In this document: in pieces, positions 26,211-34,595 of the stretch | How the letters are laid out: the number at the start of each line of letters is the position of its first letter | How positions within the stretch are numbered: the stretch's first letter is position 1 | Assembly: GCF_024733565.1 (NCBI RefSeq) | Contig: NZ_JANIOC010000005.1 | Span: 225,145-289,144 of the forward strand | From: Rossellomorea sp. SC111 | Lineage (GTDB): Bacteria; Bacillota; Bacilli; Bacillales; Bacillaceae_B | DNA: 64,000 bases | Direction of reading: 5' to 3' | Translations under genes and position numbers: made by a program | The notes under the pieces: model-generated | The model's input: only the letters and a program-made list of their open reading frames with translations | Told to the model about the DNA's origin: nothing | Database searches by the model: none

Positions 26211-26335
26211 TCAGCTGCTGAATATTGGAGGGAAATCAGCAGGTGAATTTTTCGGTTGAATCAGCAGGTGAAAAAAAACGAATATTCAGCAGCTGATAAT
26301 AAGGGTTCATTCAGCAGATGAATGAACCAATATCC
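26211..26335. repeat. Array of five 25-bp units, core TCAGCAGNTGA
   Basis: Cores start at 26211, 26236, 26261, 26286 and 26311, exactly 25 bases apart: TCAGCTGCTGA, TCAGCAGGTGA (twice), TCAGCAGCTGA, TCAGCAGATGA. The other 14 bases of each unit are not conserved. The cores are quasi-palindromic; the first is the reverse complement of the fourth. The array lies between two terminators of convergent genes and is not in any credible ORF. Confidence 0.75.
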
Positions 26336-26350
26336 AAACGTTCCCCACCA

Positions 26351-26386
26351 AAAAGGTGCTTATCCTGTCCTGGATAAGCACCTTTT
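26351..26386. terminator. Strong terminator at the end of the RND gene
   Basis: A 15-bp perfect stem, AAAAGGTGCTTATCC (26351-26365) with GGATAAGCACCTTTT (26372-26386), loop TGTCCT. It works on the minus strand for the RND gene and probably also on the plus strand. Confidence 0.85.
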
Positions 26387-26401
26387 ATATAATAATTAAA
26401 A

Positions 26402-29400
26402 TTACTGAGCGATTGTCTCTTCACTCTCCAACTGCTGAGCACGTTGGCGTTTCGACTTCCTGAAATACAGTAATTCATAAAACACAGGAACGACCACCAG
26501 CGTCAGCACAGTGGCACCGGCAAGACCTCCGATGACAACAACGGCAAGGGATTTCGATACGAGACTTCCATCTTCCGTGTGACCGAAGAGTAGGGGAAGC
26601 ATGGCACAGATGGTGGCAATCGCCGTCATGACAACCGGGCGGAGACGAGTGCCGCACGCTTCCAGGATTGAGTCACGAATGATCATCGTTTCCTCATTCT
26701 GCTTGACGCGGTCAATCAAGACAATGGCGTTTGTCACAACAATACCGATCAGCATCAGCGCTCCAATAAGAGCCGTTGCGTCTGCAGGGACCCGGGCGAT
26801 GAGCAGTCCAAGGACTGCACCGATTGATGCGAGTGGCAGCGTGATCAGAATCGCCAGTGGTGCTTTCAACGTCTTAAAGGTAAGGACCATAATCAGGTAG
26901 ACAATCATGATGGAAGCAAGCATTGTCATGCCAAGATCCTTAAAGTCGTCAGCCTGCTGGGCAGCTGCGCCGCCGGTATCAAGGGAAACGCCTTTTGGGA
27001 GGTCGATATCCTTGATTTCGGTACCGATATTCTTAGAAATGACCGAAAGTTCTTCAGGTTTTACCTCTGCCGTGATCCGGACATATAAGTCACCATCTTT
27101 ATGCAGGACGGTACTTGGTTTTTCTTCTTCCGTGATAGATGCTACTTCCGTAAGAGGCTGGATGCCTGAGTTTGTCGCGATCGTCAAGTCATTCAAATCG
27201 GACGTTGATTCAGGATTGACGCCTGCGTCCAGAAATACAGGTGTCGTTACATCATCCAGGTTGATGGCTCCGATCGGCTGCGGGTTCAACAAGGAACGGA
27301 TTTGCATAGCGGTTTGCTGGGCATTCGCTTTCTCCGTGTTGACGTTCACCGTAAAGACAGGTGACGTTTTCTCCTGGTTGCTGGAGACTTTCTTCACGCC
27401 GTCTACGTCTTTGATCTTATCCATGATCGTTTTGGATGTACTCAGAAGTTCATTCGTGTCATTTCCGACGACATCATAGGTAATGCTGGAGTTGGACGAA
27501 CCTCCGAAGATGGAAGATGGTGATGCTGTAATGGTCACACCTTCTTCATTCTTCTTCGTTTCATTTACTTTTTCGATGAAGGATTCCGCATTGGCTCCTT
27601 CTTCCAAGATAACGGTGTAGACTGCCGTGTCTGGATCACTCACGGCTCCGTATTGGGCATTTTCTTCACTTGCACCGTACTGGGTGATCAAGTAATCGTA
27701 TCCTTCAAACCCAGATAACGTATCTTCGAATTCCATGGTGCGCTCTTTAATCGTGTCTTCTGGTGTATCACTCGGGAACTCCATGGTGACAGCTACAAAA
27801 GAGGCATCATTCGCACTCGTGGCAGCTTTTGGTAACGTGATATAAAGAGCGATGGATCCCCCGAATACAAGAATGGCCAACAGGATGGGAACCCATTTAT
27901 GGTTGAGTGACCAGCGCAGGACATTCACATAGCGATGCGGCGTTTTGTGTTTTGGCAAAGTCGTATTTTTCAACATGCCACGGCTTAACAATGGCACGAC
28001 CGTAACGGCTACAAGCAGAGATGCAAGCAATGAATACGTAACGGTCAATCCGAAAGGAAGCAGGAACGCTTTTAACGATCCGTTTACGAGTCCCATCGGC
28101 AGGAATACGGCCACTGTAATGAGTGTGGACGACGTGATCGCACGGGAAACTTCCTTTGTTGCGAGCAAAACATTCTGTTTGGACAGCTTCTCATTCTGAC
28201 TGCGCCGGAAAATATTCTCGACGACGACGATACTGTCATCGACCAGTCGACCGACGGCCACCGCGACCCCTCCCAGTGTCAGGATGTTCAAGGTGACTCC
28301 TGATAACCAGAGCAGGAATAGCGTAATACCGAGTGATAGTGGAATGGACACAACGGTTATCAGGGTCGGCTTGAATTTTCTTAAGAATAAGAGAATGACA
28401 AGCGTTGCGAAAAGAGCACCCAGTGCCACTTCACGAACCATGCTGTTGACCGAGTTCTCCACCATATCACCAGTGGTAAACAGTGCGGTTGCTTCCACAT
28501 CGTCATAGTCCTTGTTGATTTGATCGACCGTATCTTTTACATCTTCTCCAGCGGTAACGGCACTGGCATCGCTCTCTTTGAACAGGACGAATGCCAAAGC
28601 TTCTTTCCCGTTAACACGGGTGATGGTGTTTTCCGCTTTCACTTTTTCAACGGTTGCGATGTCTTTCAATTTGACTGCAGGAGCATTCGGGACTTGCAGT
28701 GGTACCGGCAAGTTCTCCAAGGCGTCAACGGAGGTCAGATTGTCCGTGACATTGATTGTACTTTTCTGGCCATCTATCGTCGTGCTTCCCGCAGAGGCGG
28801 AAACATTTTGCCCTTGGAGCACTCCCATCACCGCGTTGACGGGGATATGTAGCTTCTCCAGTTTGTCGTGATCCAGGTTGATTTGAACCCGTGGGCTGTT
28901 TTCCCCGGCGATGCTTGCTTGAGATAAGGAGTCTCGATTTTCAAATAACGGTTTAAATTCATCATTGACGAGGTTGATGTTCTTTTTCGTTAGTCCGTCT
29001 TTAAATGTCACCGATACCTGACTGATCGGAATCATCGAGGTGTTCAACTGAGAGATTTGCGGTTGTCCGACTCCTTCTGGGAGCTGGATTCCTTTGATGG
29101 CCTCTTCGACCTTATTCTTGGCTTCCTTCATGTCGCTTTTTGAATCAAAGTTGATGGTCACCTGGGAATATCCTTCCCCGGTCGTGGACAGGATCGATGT
29201 CTTCCCTGAAATCGATGTCACTGCCTGTTCCACAGGCTCTGTGATGTTCGTTGTCATGGAGCCGGCGTCATACCCCTGTCCCAGGGTGACGACTGTCACT
29301 TGTGGATTATCCGCTTCAGGCAGGAATTCCATTGGCAGACGGAAGTAACTTATGATGCCGAGAAGCAACGTGATGATGATAAATAGTGTCATGGCTGCCT

Positions 29401-29434
29401 TATTGCGGAATACCCAATTGGTTAAAGCTTGCAT
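26402..29434 (-). CDS. swrC: RND-family efflux transporter (AcrB/SwrC-like)
   Basis: A 1,010-residue polytopic transporter. One N-terminal helix is followed by a large extracytoplasmic loop, helices 2-6 with GRLVDDSIVVVENIFRR (the RND Asp pair in helix 4), a second loop, and helices 8-12 (AIVLIDRVKQNEE). The length and Bacillus context fit SwrC/YerP, the surfactin and lipophilic compound pump. The symbol is by similarity, not proven orthology. No adaptor or outer-membrane gene is nearby, as expected in a monoderm. ATG 29434 follows AGGGGGG. A tiny ORF and a direct repeat lie in the leader. Confidence 0.87.
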   Translation of the reverse strand: MQALTNWVFRNKAAMTLFIIITLLLGIISYFRLPMEFLPEADNPQVTVVTLGQGYDAGSMTTNITEPVEQAVTSISGKTSILSTTGEGYSQVTINFDSKSDMKEAKNKVEEAIKGIQLPEGVGQPQISQLNTSMIPISQVSVTFKDGLTKKNINLVNDEFKPLFENRDSLSQASIAGENSPRVQINLDHDKLEKLHIPVNAVMGVLQGQNVSASAGSTTIDGQKSTINVTDNLTSVDALENLPVPLQVPNAPAVKLKDIATVEKVKAENTITRVNGKEALAFVLFKESDASAVTAGEDVKDTVDQINKDYDDVEATALFTTGDMVENSVNSMVREVALGALFATLVILLFLRKFKPTLITVVSIPLSLGITLFLLWLSGVTLNILTLGGVAVAVGRLVDDSIVVVENIFRRSQNEKLSKQNVLLATKEVSRAITSSTLITVAVFLPMGLVNGSLKAFLLPFGLTVTYSLLASLLVAVTVVPLLSRGMLKNTTLPKHKTPHRYVNVLRWSLNHKWVPILLAILVFGGSIALYITLPKAATSANDASFVAVTMEFPSDTPEDTIKERTMEFEDTLSGFEGYDYLITQYGASEENAQYGAVSDPDTAVYTVILEEGANAESFIEKVNETKKNEEGVTITASPSSIFGGSSNSSITYDVVGNDTNELLSTSKTIMDKIKDVDGVKKVSSNQEKTSPVFTVNVNTEKANAQQTAMQIRSLLNPQPIGAINLDDVTTPVFLDAGVNPESTSDLNDLTIATNSGIQPLTEVASITEEEKPSTVLHKDGDLYVRITAEVKPEELSVISKNIGTEIKDIDLPKGVSLDTGGAAAQQADDFKDLGMTMLASIMIVYLIMVLTFKTLKAPLAILITLPLASIGAVLGLLIARVPADATALIGALMLIGIVVTNAIVLIDRVKQNEETMIIRDSILEACGTRLRPVVMTAIATICAMLPLLFGHTEDGSLVSKSLAVVVIGGLAGATVLTLVVVPVFYELLYFRKSKRQRAQQLESEETIAQ

Positions 29435-29446
29435 GTGTTTCCCCCC

Positions 29447-29498
29447 TAATACTGATTTGGCTTTTAACCTTCTTTTTAAAGATACTGTAATACTGATT
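29447..29498 (-). promoter_or_regulatory. Direct repeats in the RND gene leader
   Basis: TAATACTGATT occurs at 29447-29457 and 29488-29498 (minus-strand sense AATCAGTATTA), 41 bases apart. The promoter-distal copy touches the ribosome binding site and the other lies inside an 8-codon ORF. It may be an operator or an RNA control element; this is tentative. Confidence 0.3.
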
Positions 29499-29502
29499 GC
29501 AT
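29476..29502 (-). CDS. 8-codon leader ORF upstream of the RND gene
   Basis: On the minus strand, GGAGG lies 8 bases before ATG 29502, which opens MQSVLQYL and stops at 29476-29478. It ends 41 bases before the RND start. No terminator follows it. It may be a regulatory leader or chance; the strong ribosome binding site is the main support. Confidence 0.25.
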   Translation of the reverse strand: MQSVLQYL

Positions 29503-29794
29503 CACAGCCACCTCCAGGCTAATATTCGCCTAGGTCTTGAGGCGTAATTCATTTAGTCACAAAATTCATTTTACGGTGGAGCACGGCGAGGTATTCTTAC
29601 ATACGTGTTAAATTTATGAAAGAACCTGCTCTATGTAAAAATATTCCTGGCACAATATAGTATTATAGTATGAATGGCAAGATGTGGGAATGGTAAATTC
29701 TCAATTCAATAAAAGTTTTACAAACCGATTGTCTATTGTAAGAGTTTTTGAAATAATTGGAATAGATTGGTTTGAAGAAGAAAAGAGGGGCAAA

Positions 29795-30118
29795 GTGAAA
29801 AAGAGGAGAAAAGTTTTAACAATAAGTTTATTCATTGTTGTCGTGTTTGCAATCTTCCCACCAATATTGGCGCCCATGGTTCATGATCAAGATTCACCGA
29901 GGTCTGCCTTGAGAGAAGCGATTTATAAGGATGGCCATCCCTATCAGAGCTTCTTTGCTTTCATTAAAAAAGGGGAGTATCAGGATCATGAATATGGGCA
30001 GCGATATGATGTGTACTGGTATGACTATAATAGTCCGACTGGTGATACTGCGACTATTTGTTATGCAAAAGAGAATGAGAATGAAAAGTATGAGGTGGCT
30101 TGTGGGACTGGACCATAA
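29795..30118 (+). CDS. Small secreted or membrane-anchored protein
   Basis: A 107-residue product from GTG 29795 (AGAGGGG at 29784-29790). The start MKKRRKVLTISLFIVVVFAIF is a signal sequence or anchor without lipobox. The mature part is acidic and tyrosine-rich (YGQRYDVYWYDYNSPTGD) with two cysteines. The frame is open upstream to 29684 but no good start exists there. The gene 12 bases downstream is a lipoprotein, so the two probably form one transcript. Family not recognised. Confidence 0.6.
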   Translation: MKKRRKVLTISLFIVVVFAIFPPILAPMVHDQDSPRSALREAIYKDGHPYQSFFAFIKKGEYQDHEYGQRYDVYWYDYNSPTGDTATICYAKENENEKYEVACGTGP

Positions 30119-30130
30119 GGGAGGCTGGGA

Positions 30131-30514
30131 ATGAGGAAGATTGTAGGCTTTGCCATTTTAGTGCTCTCGATTTTAACTGCATGTAGCTCATCAAAGGATT
30201 CGTCATCATTAAGCTTTAGTAAAATAAAAAATGTCCCTGATAATGTACAAGACAAAATCGAACCGGAGTATACACTTCAGCTGATGGATGAAGGAGAAAA
30301 AGGTTCTTATATCGTATTTCAATCAAATGGAGAAGTAGAAACCGATGTTGAGGCAAAAGACGATACTGTCACGATAAAATTCAGCACATCGGATTCAAAA
30401 GGGGGACATGGGGAGCAACATGTCTATTATTTAACAAGAGACCAAGAGCAAGACGTCATTCATGTTTTGGTGGATGGGGAGCCTGCCGTTTTTGATAGTG
30501 TTACTGGGCTGTGA
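30131..30514 (+). CDS. Lipoprotein of unknown function
   Basis: A 127-residue protein with signal peptide MRKIVGFAILVLSILTAC and the lipidated Cys at residue 18. The mature part is serine- and aspartate-rich. AGGGAGGC (30118-30125) precedes ATG 30131. It follows the small secreted protein by 12 bases. No family recognised. Confidence 0.75.
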   Translation: MRKIVGFAILVLSILTACSSSKDSSSLSFSKIKNVPDNVQDKIEPEYTLQLMDEGEKGSYIVFQSNGEVETDVEAKDDTVTIKFSTSDSKGGHGEQHVYYLTRDQEQDVIHVLVDGEPAVFDSVTGL

Positions 30515-30566
30515 GCAGAACGAACATGCCCGAGGACGAAAAGCCGTTAGGAAAGGAACAATAATC

Positions 30567-31238
30567 ATGACACAATCACTCATTTTCGACATGGATGGAA
30601 CACTCTTTCAAACAGTCAAAATATTAGAAGCTTCTCTGGATGATGCATTTGAACGGTTACGGTCACTAAACCAGTGGGATGCTGAAACACCGATTGAGAA
30701 ATACCGGGAGATCATGGGTGTACCTTTGCCAAAGGTATGGGAAACATTACTTCCCGACCATTCTCTAGAAGAAAGAGAACAGACAGATGCTTATTTTCTA
30801 GAGAGGTTAATTCAAAATATAAGGAAGGGAAAAGGTGCTCTATATCCTCATGTTCAGGAGGTTTTCAGCCATTTAAAAGAAAATGGCTTCAGCATATACA
30901 TAGCCAGTAACGGATTAATAGAATACTTAAACACCATTGTCGATTATTATGGGTTGGACCAATGGGTATCAGAGACATTCAGTATTCAGCATATTGAATC
31001 TCTGAATAAATCAGATTTGGTCCGGCATATTGTTGGTAAATACGAGATGACGAGCGGAGCTGTGGTAGGGGACCGGTTATCGGATATCCTCGCTGCGAAG
31101 GACAATGGTTTGCTTTCCATTGGCTGTCGTTTTGATTTTGCCCGGGAAGAGGAGCTTGCTCAGGCTGATGTGATCATTGAGGATTTACTGGAATTGAACA
31201 AGCTTTTCCCGGCAAAAAAGCAAGAAGTAAAAAAATAG
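30567..31238 (+). CDS. HAD superfamily hydrolase
   Basis: A 223-residue HAD phosphatase of the phosphoglycolate phosphatase type. Motif I DMDGTLFQT (Asp8 nucleophile), motif II ASN near residue 110, the lysine in NKSDLV, and motif III VVGDRLSDILAAKDNG are all seen. The cap is helical. Upstream codons in the frame are rejected because AAAGGAAC lies 8 bases before ATG 30567. Substrate unknown. The DUF1835-like gene follows after 26 bases. Confidence 0.82.
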   Translation: MTQSLIFDMDGTLFQTVKILEASLDDAFERLRSLNQWDAETPIEKYREIMGVPLPKVWETLLPDHSLEEREQTDAYFLERLIQNIRKGKGALYPHVQEVFSHLKENGFSIYIASNGLIEYLNTIVDYYGLDQWVSETFSIQHIESLNKSDLVRHIVGKYEMTSGAVVGDRLSDILAAKDNGLLSIGCRFDFAREEELAQADVIIEDLLELNKLFPAKKQEVKK

Positions 31239-31264
31239 ATTAAGTTCGTCCTGGAGGTGGTCAT

Positions 31265-31921
31265 ATGATTCAAACGGTCCATATTCTAAATGGAACAGAG
31301 ATGTACAAACGCTTCAAAGAGACACAGTTTCTTGCAACTGAAGAGATGATCCCTTTTAACGAGGCCATGTGTTTTGGAGACACGTGCGAAGACATATTTT
31401 CAGATGAGTTTATTGAGATGCGTTCGAGAATTCATCATGTAACGCCGGATCAATATGCTGACATTACACTCAAACCGTTGCAGCCACTCTTTCAAGGGAC
31501 TGTTGAACATGTTTCTTTATGGTTTGATGAAGATATGTTTTGCCAAATGAATGTGCTGACGATCCTCGCCTGGCTGGATCAGATGAAGTATAAAGGGTCG
31601 ATCGACCTTCATCTTGTGGATGAGCAATATAAGCCCGTGAACCAATATTCTCTCCAAGCGAAAGGGTATACAGCTCTTTACGAACTAGTAATGATTCATC
31701 ATAAAATGCCTGAAGTGGTTGAGCTAAAACCTTTACGTAAAAGTATTGAACTTTATTTGAATTACCTTAAGAAGGACAGCGAACTTATGTTGTATATTCA
31801 AGACCATAGGGACGTTCCAGCAGAGGAGCTGGTGTCGCTGATGATTGAGAATTTTAGGGAGTATGGGTTGGGGGATACGCAGTATTTAGAGATGATTGAG
31901 GAAAGTCGGCAAAGAAAGTGA
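31265..31921 (+). CDS. DUF1835-like protein
   Basis: A 218-residue soluble protein. VHILNGTEM at the start, FNEAMCFGDT, and VEHVSLWFDEDMFCQMNVLTILAWLD match the pattern I remember for DUF1835 proteins of Firmicutes. It has no catalytic motif that I can assign. CTGGAGGTGG (31250-31259) precedes ATG 31265. A small membrane protein ORF follows. Confidence 0.6.
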   Translation: MIQTVHILNGTEMYKRFKETQFLATEEMIPFNEAMCFGDTCEDIFSDEFIEMRSRIHHVTPDQYADITLKPLQPLFQGTVEHVSLWFDEDMFCQMNVLTILAWLDQMKYKGSIDLHLVDEQYKPVNQYSLQAKGYTALYELVMIHHKMPEVVELKPLRKSIELYLNYLKKDSELMLYIQDHRDVPAEELVSLMIENFREYGLGDTQYLEMIEESRQRK

Positions 31922-31942
31922 TTTATTCAGGACTGGTGTGAG

Positions 31943-32122
31943 ATGCAGAACATGAATCATTTAGCATTGGTGTGTGGCTTGCTTTTAGTAGCTGGAGCTG
32001 TTGAATGGGTTGGAACGGAAATTCTGAAACGTAAATATAAACGAAAGACGCTATTATTCTCGTTTAGTGTGTGGGGAGTTCTTACGGTCACTTTCATTGT
32101 CCTCTGGTCCCTGGAAAGGTAG
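31943..32122 (+). CDS. 59-residue two-helix membrane protein
   Basis: ATG 31943 opens a 59-codon frame. It has one hydrophobic helix at about 6-23 (LALVCGLLLVAGAVEWVG), a very basic loop KRKYKRKT, and a second helix at about 37-56. The topology fits a small membrane protein. The ribosome binding site (GGTGTGAG) is poor, which lowers confidence. It ends 7 bases before the convergent regulator gene. Family not recognised. Confidence 0.5.
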   Translation: MQNMNHLALVCGLLLVAGAVEWVGTEILKRKYKRKTLLFSFSVWGVLTVTFIVLWSLER

Positions 32123-32129
32123 ACCGCGG

Positions 32130-33092
32130 TTAAATAGAATAGAGGTTGTATCTTTTTTGAACTTCATGAACCACTTCTTTAGGCAGTTCCCTGACTTTGA
32201 TATCTTTGCCCAGGAATAGCAGCCAGTTTGTGAATTCGGCTAATTCTTCGAGATTGTGGACTTTAATATAAGTTTTTAGAATGGCTGTGGTTTGGTAAGG
32301 GTTCGTATAGGCGATCGATACTCTTAAAAGATGATATTTCTTATACTGAGCAATGGCTTTCGGACCAAGTTCCAGGACAACATTCATTCTTTCTTTACGG
32401 GTGTTTACTTTTTCTTGAATCTCTTTTTTACTTAATCTTTTCTTCGGAGAGTAAGGTTTGACATCGATGAGTTGGTCTGCGGGAAACGTGCGCTTCTTTT
32501 CCTCCTTTAAGTCAAAGCCTTCGATGATCCAGAAGCTTTTTTCATGATGAAGGTGCAACAAATAGATGGGATAAGACTGAATCTCCTCCTCTTCTTGGAT
32601 GGTAAGCAGTAAATATGGATCCAAAAGGAGCATTTGAAAGAGTGATTCCACCATTGGATGGGGGAGGTCTGAAAGGTCGAGTAAGTCGGGATTATGGGGA
32701 TTGGTCCCTGCAAACAGCAAGAGTTGGTTCAGAAGAATCAGGTCATCCTGCTGGGTTTCCGAGATAAGGCTGAGCAGTTTCTCGGCTATCGAGTGTCGGC
32801 TTTTTAGATATGGAAGCTGTTGATTTCGGGTCGCCATAAAGGCAATAAACAGTGCATTCACTTCATGGTCGGTAAAACGGACCTGGGGCAGGACAGAGTT
32901 GTGCATGACGAAATAACCCCCATCCCTTCCAGCTTCAGAGACGAGTGGCATCCCCATGGATTCAATTTCCCTGATATCCCTAATAGCTGTCGAGCGTGAA
33001 ATGTTAAATTCCCGCATGATTTCAGAAAGAGTGAAGTGAGCACGATTGTTAATATATCGCATCATGACATTGATCCGTTCAACTTTTTTCAT
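32130..33092 (-). CDS. HTH/WYL-domain transcriptional regulator (YobV-like)
   Basis: About 320 residues. The N-terminal helix-turn-helix (FTLSEIMREFNISRSTAIRDIREIESMGMPLVSE) is followed by a WYL-type ligand or nucleic-acid sensing domain. ATG 33092 is chosen because GGAGG lies 4 bases upstream on the minus strand; the longer frame from 33116 includes that site. It is divergent from an effector-binding protein gene, as in the Bacillus yobV/yobU pair. An inverted repeat between them is the likely operator. Confidence 0.8.
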   Translation of the reverse strand: MKKVERINVMMRYINNRAHFTLSEIMREFNISRSTAIRDIREIESMGMPLVSEAGRDGGYFVMHNSVLPQVRFTDHEVNALFIAFMATRNQQLPYLKSRHSIAEKLLSLISETQQDDLILLNQLLLFAGTNPHNPDLLDLSDLPHPMVESLFQMLLLDPYLLLTIQEEEEIQSYPIYLLHLHHEKSFWIIEGFDLKEEKKRTFPADQLIDVKPYSPKKRLSKKEIQEKVNTRKERMNVVLELGPKAIAQYKKYHLLRVSIAYTNPYQTTAILKTYIKVHNLEELAEFTNWLLFLGKDIKVRELPKEVVHEVQKRYNLYSI

Positions 33093-33119
33093 CAGGACCT
33101 CCAGAAAAGGTATCATTTT

Positions 33120-33147
33120 TTGATACTATTCAACCTTATTATATATT
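33120..33147 (+). promoter_or_regulatory. Sigma-A-type promoter of the effector-binding protein gene
   Basis: TTGATA (33120-33125), 16-base spacer, TATATT (33142-33147). The inverted repeat at 33150-33175 begins right behind the -10, where a bound repressor would block transcription. Confidence 0.5.
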
Positions 33148-33149
33148 TA

Positions 33150-33175
33150 TCAAGTGTTACAGACAATTCACTTGA
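33150..33175. promoter_or_regulatory. Inverted-repeat operator candidate
   Basis: TCAAGTG (33150-33156) and CACTTGA (33169-33175) form a perfect 7-bp inverted repeat with a 12-base spacer, in the divergent region of the WYL regulator and its partner. Confidence 0.5.
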
Positions 33176-33206
33176 AAAAATTCAAAAAAAAGGATGGTTT
33201 TAGAAT

Positions 33207-33692
33207 ATGGCAGAGTATCGATTAGTGGAAAAAGACAGTTTTATCGTAATAGGACTTGGAACCGACCTAAACAGTGATTATAGAGATTTTGAAGGATTGA
33301 ATAAAGAAAAAGCGGATTTTTGGCAAACGGTCAGTGAAGATGGAAGACTTGATACGTTAAAGTCCATGGCCACAAATGACTATATCTTTGCAGTGAATGA
33401 AGCAGTGAATCATAAGATGATGCATTATGCCGGTGTCATGGCAGATGAAACGTCCCCAGTACCGGAAGATGCCAGAGTTATTCAATTCCCTAAGGGGGAA
33501 TACGTCGTGGTTGAAGGGGAAGGGAAAACGGCTGAAGAACTGAATAATCAAGTTACTGCCATCGCCTTTGGTCAGGTCTTACCAGAAGCAGAGCATGTTG
33601 CTTATGTTGGTGCTCCTAATGCAACAGTTGAGATGGGACGCAGGAACGGGATGGTATTTGGAGAGATGTGGATTCCTGTTGTGAGGAAATAA
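33207..33692 (+). CDS. GyrI-like/effector-binding domain protein (YobU-like)
   Basis: A 161-residue stand-alone effector-binding protein related to the GyrI-like and Cass2 families. YRLVEKDSFIVIGLG is the first strand, VIQFPKGEYVVVEGEG the mid-domain, and MVFGEMWIPVVRK the end. Such proteins bind cationic small molecules. The divergent WYL regulator and the operator-like repeat suggest a sensing or sequestering pair. AAAGGATGG (33189-33197) precedes ATG 33207. Terminator at 33703. Confidence 0.75.
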   Translation: MAEYRLVEKDSFIVIGLGTDLNSDYRDFEGLNKEKADFWQTVSEDGRLDTLKSMATNDYIFAVNEAVNHKMMHYAGVMADETSPVPEDARVIQFPKGEYVVVEGEGKTAEELNNQVTAIAFGQVLPEAEHVAYVGAPNATVEMGRRNGMVFGEMWIPVVRK

Positions 33693-33702
33693 AGAATAGA
33701 AG

Positions 33703-33737
33703 GCGTAATCCTTTGAGTGGATTACGCTATTTTTTAT
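33703..33737 (+). terminator. Terminator after the effector-binding protein gene
   Basis: GCGTAATCC (33703-33711) pairs with GGATTACGC (33719-33727), then TATTTTTTATT. It closely resembles the terminator after rph at 39841. Confidence 0.8.
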
Positions 33738-33875
33738 TTCAGGTTTTACTTGAGGAGATAGGATTTATTTGGAATAATTGGAATAAGATTAAAACTACAA
33801 AAACTACTTGGGAATAATGAATATGATTGCGGCCATTTCTTTATAGTGGTTTGAAAAAATGAACGGGGTGATGTA

Positions 33876-34091
33876 GTGGGTGTTTATTATTTTGCTATTC
33901 TATTTATAGGTGTTTTTCTTATTTTCCGTGCAGGTTTGCAGGCGTTTAAGCAAAGTTCATTCTTTCAGCCAAGAGTGATTGCCTACGGTGTTATGGGAGC
34001 TGTGTTGATTGGGTTATCCATTTTTATGTTTACTCCCGGGAGTGCTGATATTGTGGCTGACCTTTTAGGGATGACTAATAAACCTGAATAG
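33876..34091 (+). CDS. 71-residue membrane protein
   Basis: GTG 33876 follows ACGGGGTGATG. The product has two hydrophobic helices (about 3-20 and 34-53) joined by a polar loop with KQSSFFQPR, and a short C-terminal tail ending NKPE. No family recognised. It sits alone between a terminator and the PhnB-like gene, with the motif AATAATTGGAAT 91 bases upstream. Confidence 0.55.
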   Translation: MGVYYFAILFIGVFLIFRAGLQAFKQSSFFQPRVIAYGVMGAVLIGLSIFMFTPGSADIVADLLGMTNKPE

Positions 34092-34167
34092 ATAAGGGAA
34101 TTAAGGTTGGATATGATCATACGCGTTGAATTATACTTTAGATAATAGATAAAAGGAGGAGATCACA

Positions 34168-34566
34168 ATGAACAAGGTCACACCATTTTTAATGTTTCAA
34201 AACGGAGATGCCGAGGAAGCAATGAATTTTTACACATCTCTGATTGAAGATTCTGCCATTACCAATATTGCTCGATATGGGGCAAATGAAAGTGGAGATG
34301 AAGGTACGGTGATGCAGGCGACGTTCACGTTGAAGGGGCAGGAATTTATGTGCATTGATAGCAATGTGAAGCATCAGTTTGATTTCACTCCTTCTTTCTC
34401 CATCTTTCTTACATGCGATACGGAAGAAGAACTTGAATTTATCTATGGGAAGCTGAGTGATGGCGGTCAAGCGCTTATGCCACTTGGAGATTACGGTTTC
34501 AGTAAGAAATTTGGCTGGCTGAATGACCGATTTGGTGTTTCATGGCAGCTGAATCTGCCAAAATAA
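34168..34566 (+). CDS. PhnB-like VOC protein (3-demethylubiquinone methyltransferase-type fold)
   Basis: A 132-residue protein of PF06983 type. VTPFLMFQNGDAEEAMNFYTSLI opens it, the middle is MQATFTLKGQEFMCIDS, and it ends GWLNDRFGVSWQLNLPK. Despite the historic family name these are glyoxalase-fold proteins of unknown activity. AGGAGGAG (34154-34161) gives a strong start. The DUF402 gene follows 30 bases after the stop. Confidence 0.82.
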   Translation: MNKVTPFLMFQNGDAEEAMNFYTSLIEDSAITNIARYGANESGDEGTVMQATFTLKGQEFMCIDSNVKHQFDFTPSFSIFLTCDTEEELEFIYGKLSDGGQALMPLGDYGFSKKFGWLNDRFGVSWQLNLPK

Positions 34567-34595
34567 AGGAAGGGAAAGATGATGGAGGATCTTTT

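Noticed and set aside
26211..26335. CRISPR array
   Set aside because: Units of 25 bp with an 11-bp core are far too short, spacers are 14 bases, and no cas gene is in the window. The same holds for the 20-bp arrays at 45994 and 61237.
26907..27479. Plus-strand ORF of 190 codons inside the RND gene
   Set aside because: Shadow of the RND transporter; several such frames occur across 26601-29348 and none has a domain or ribosome binding site.
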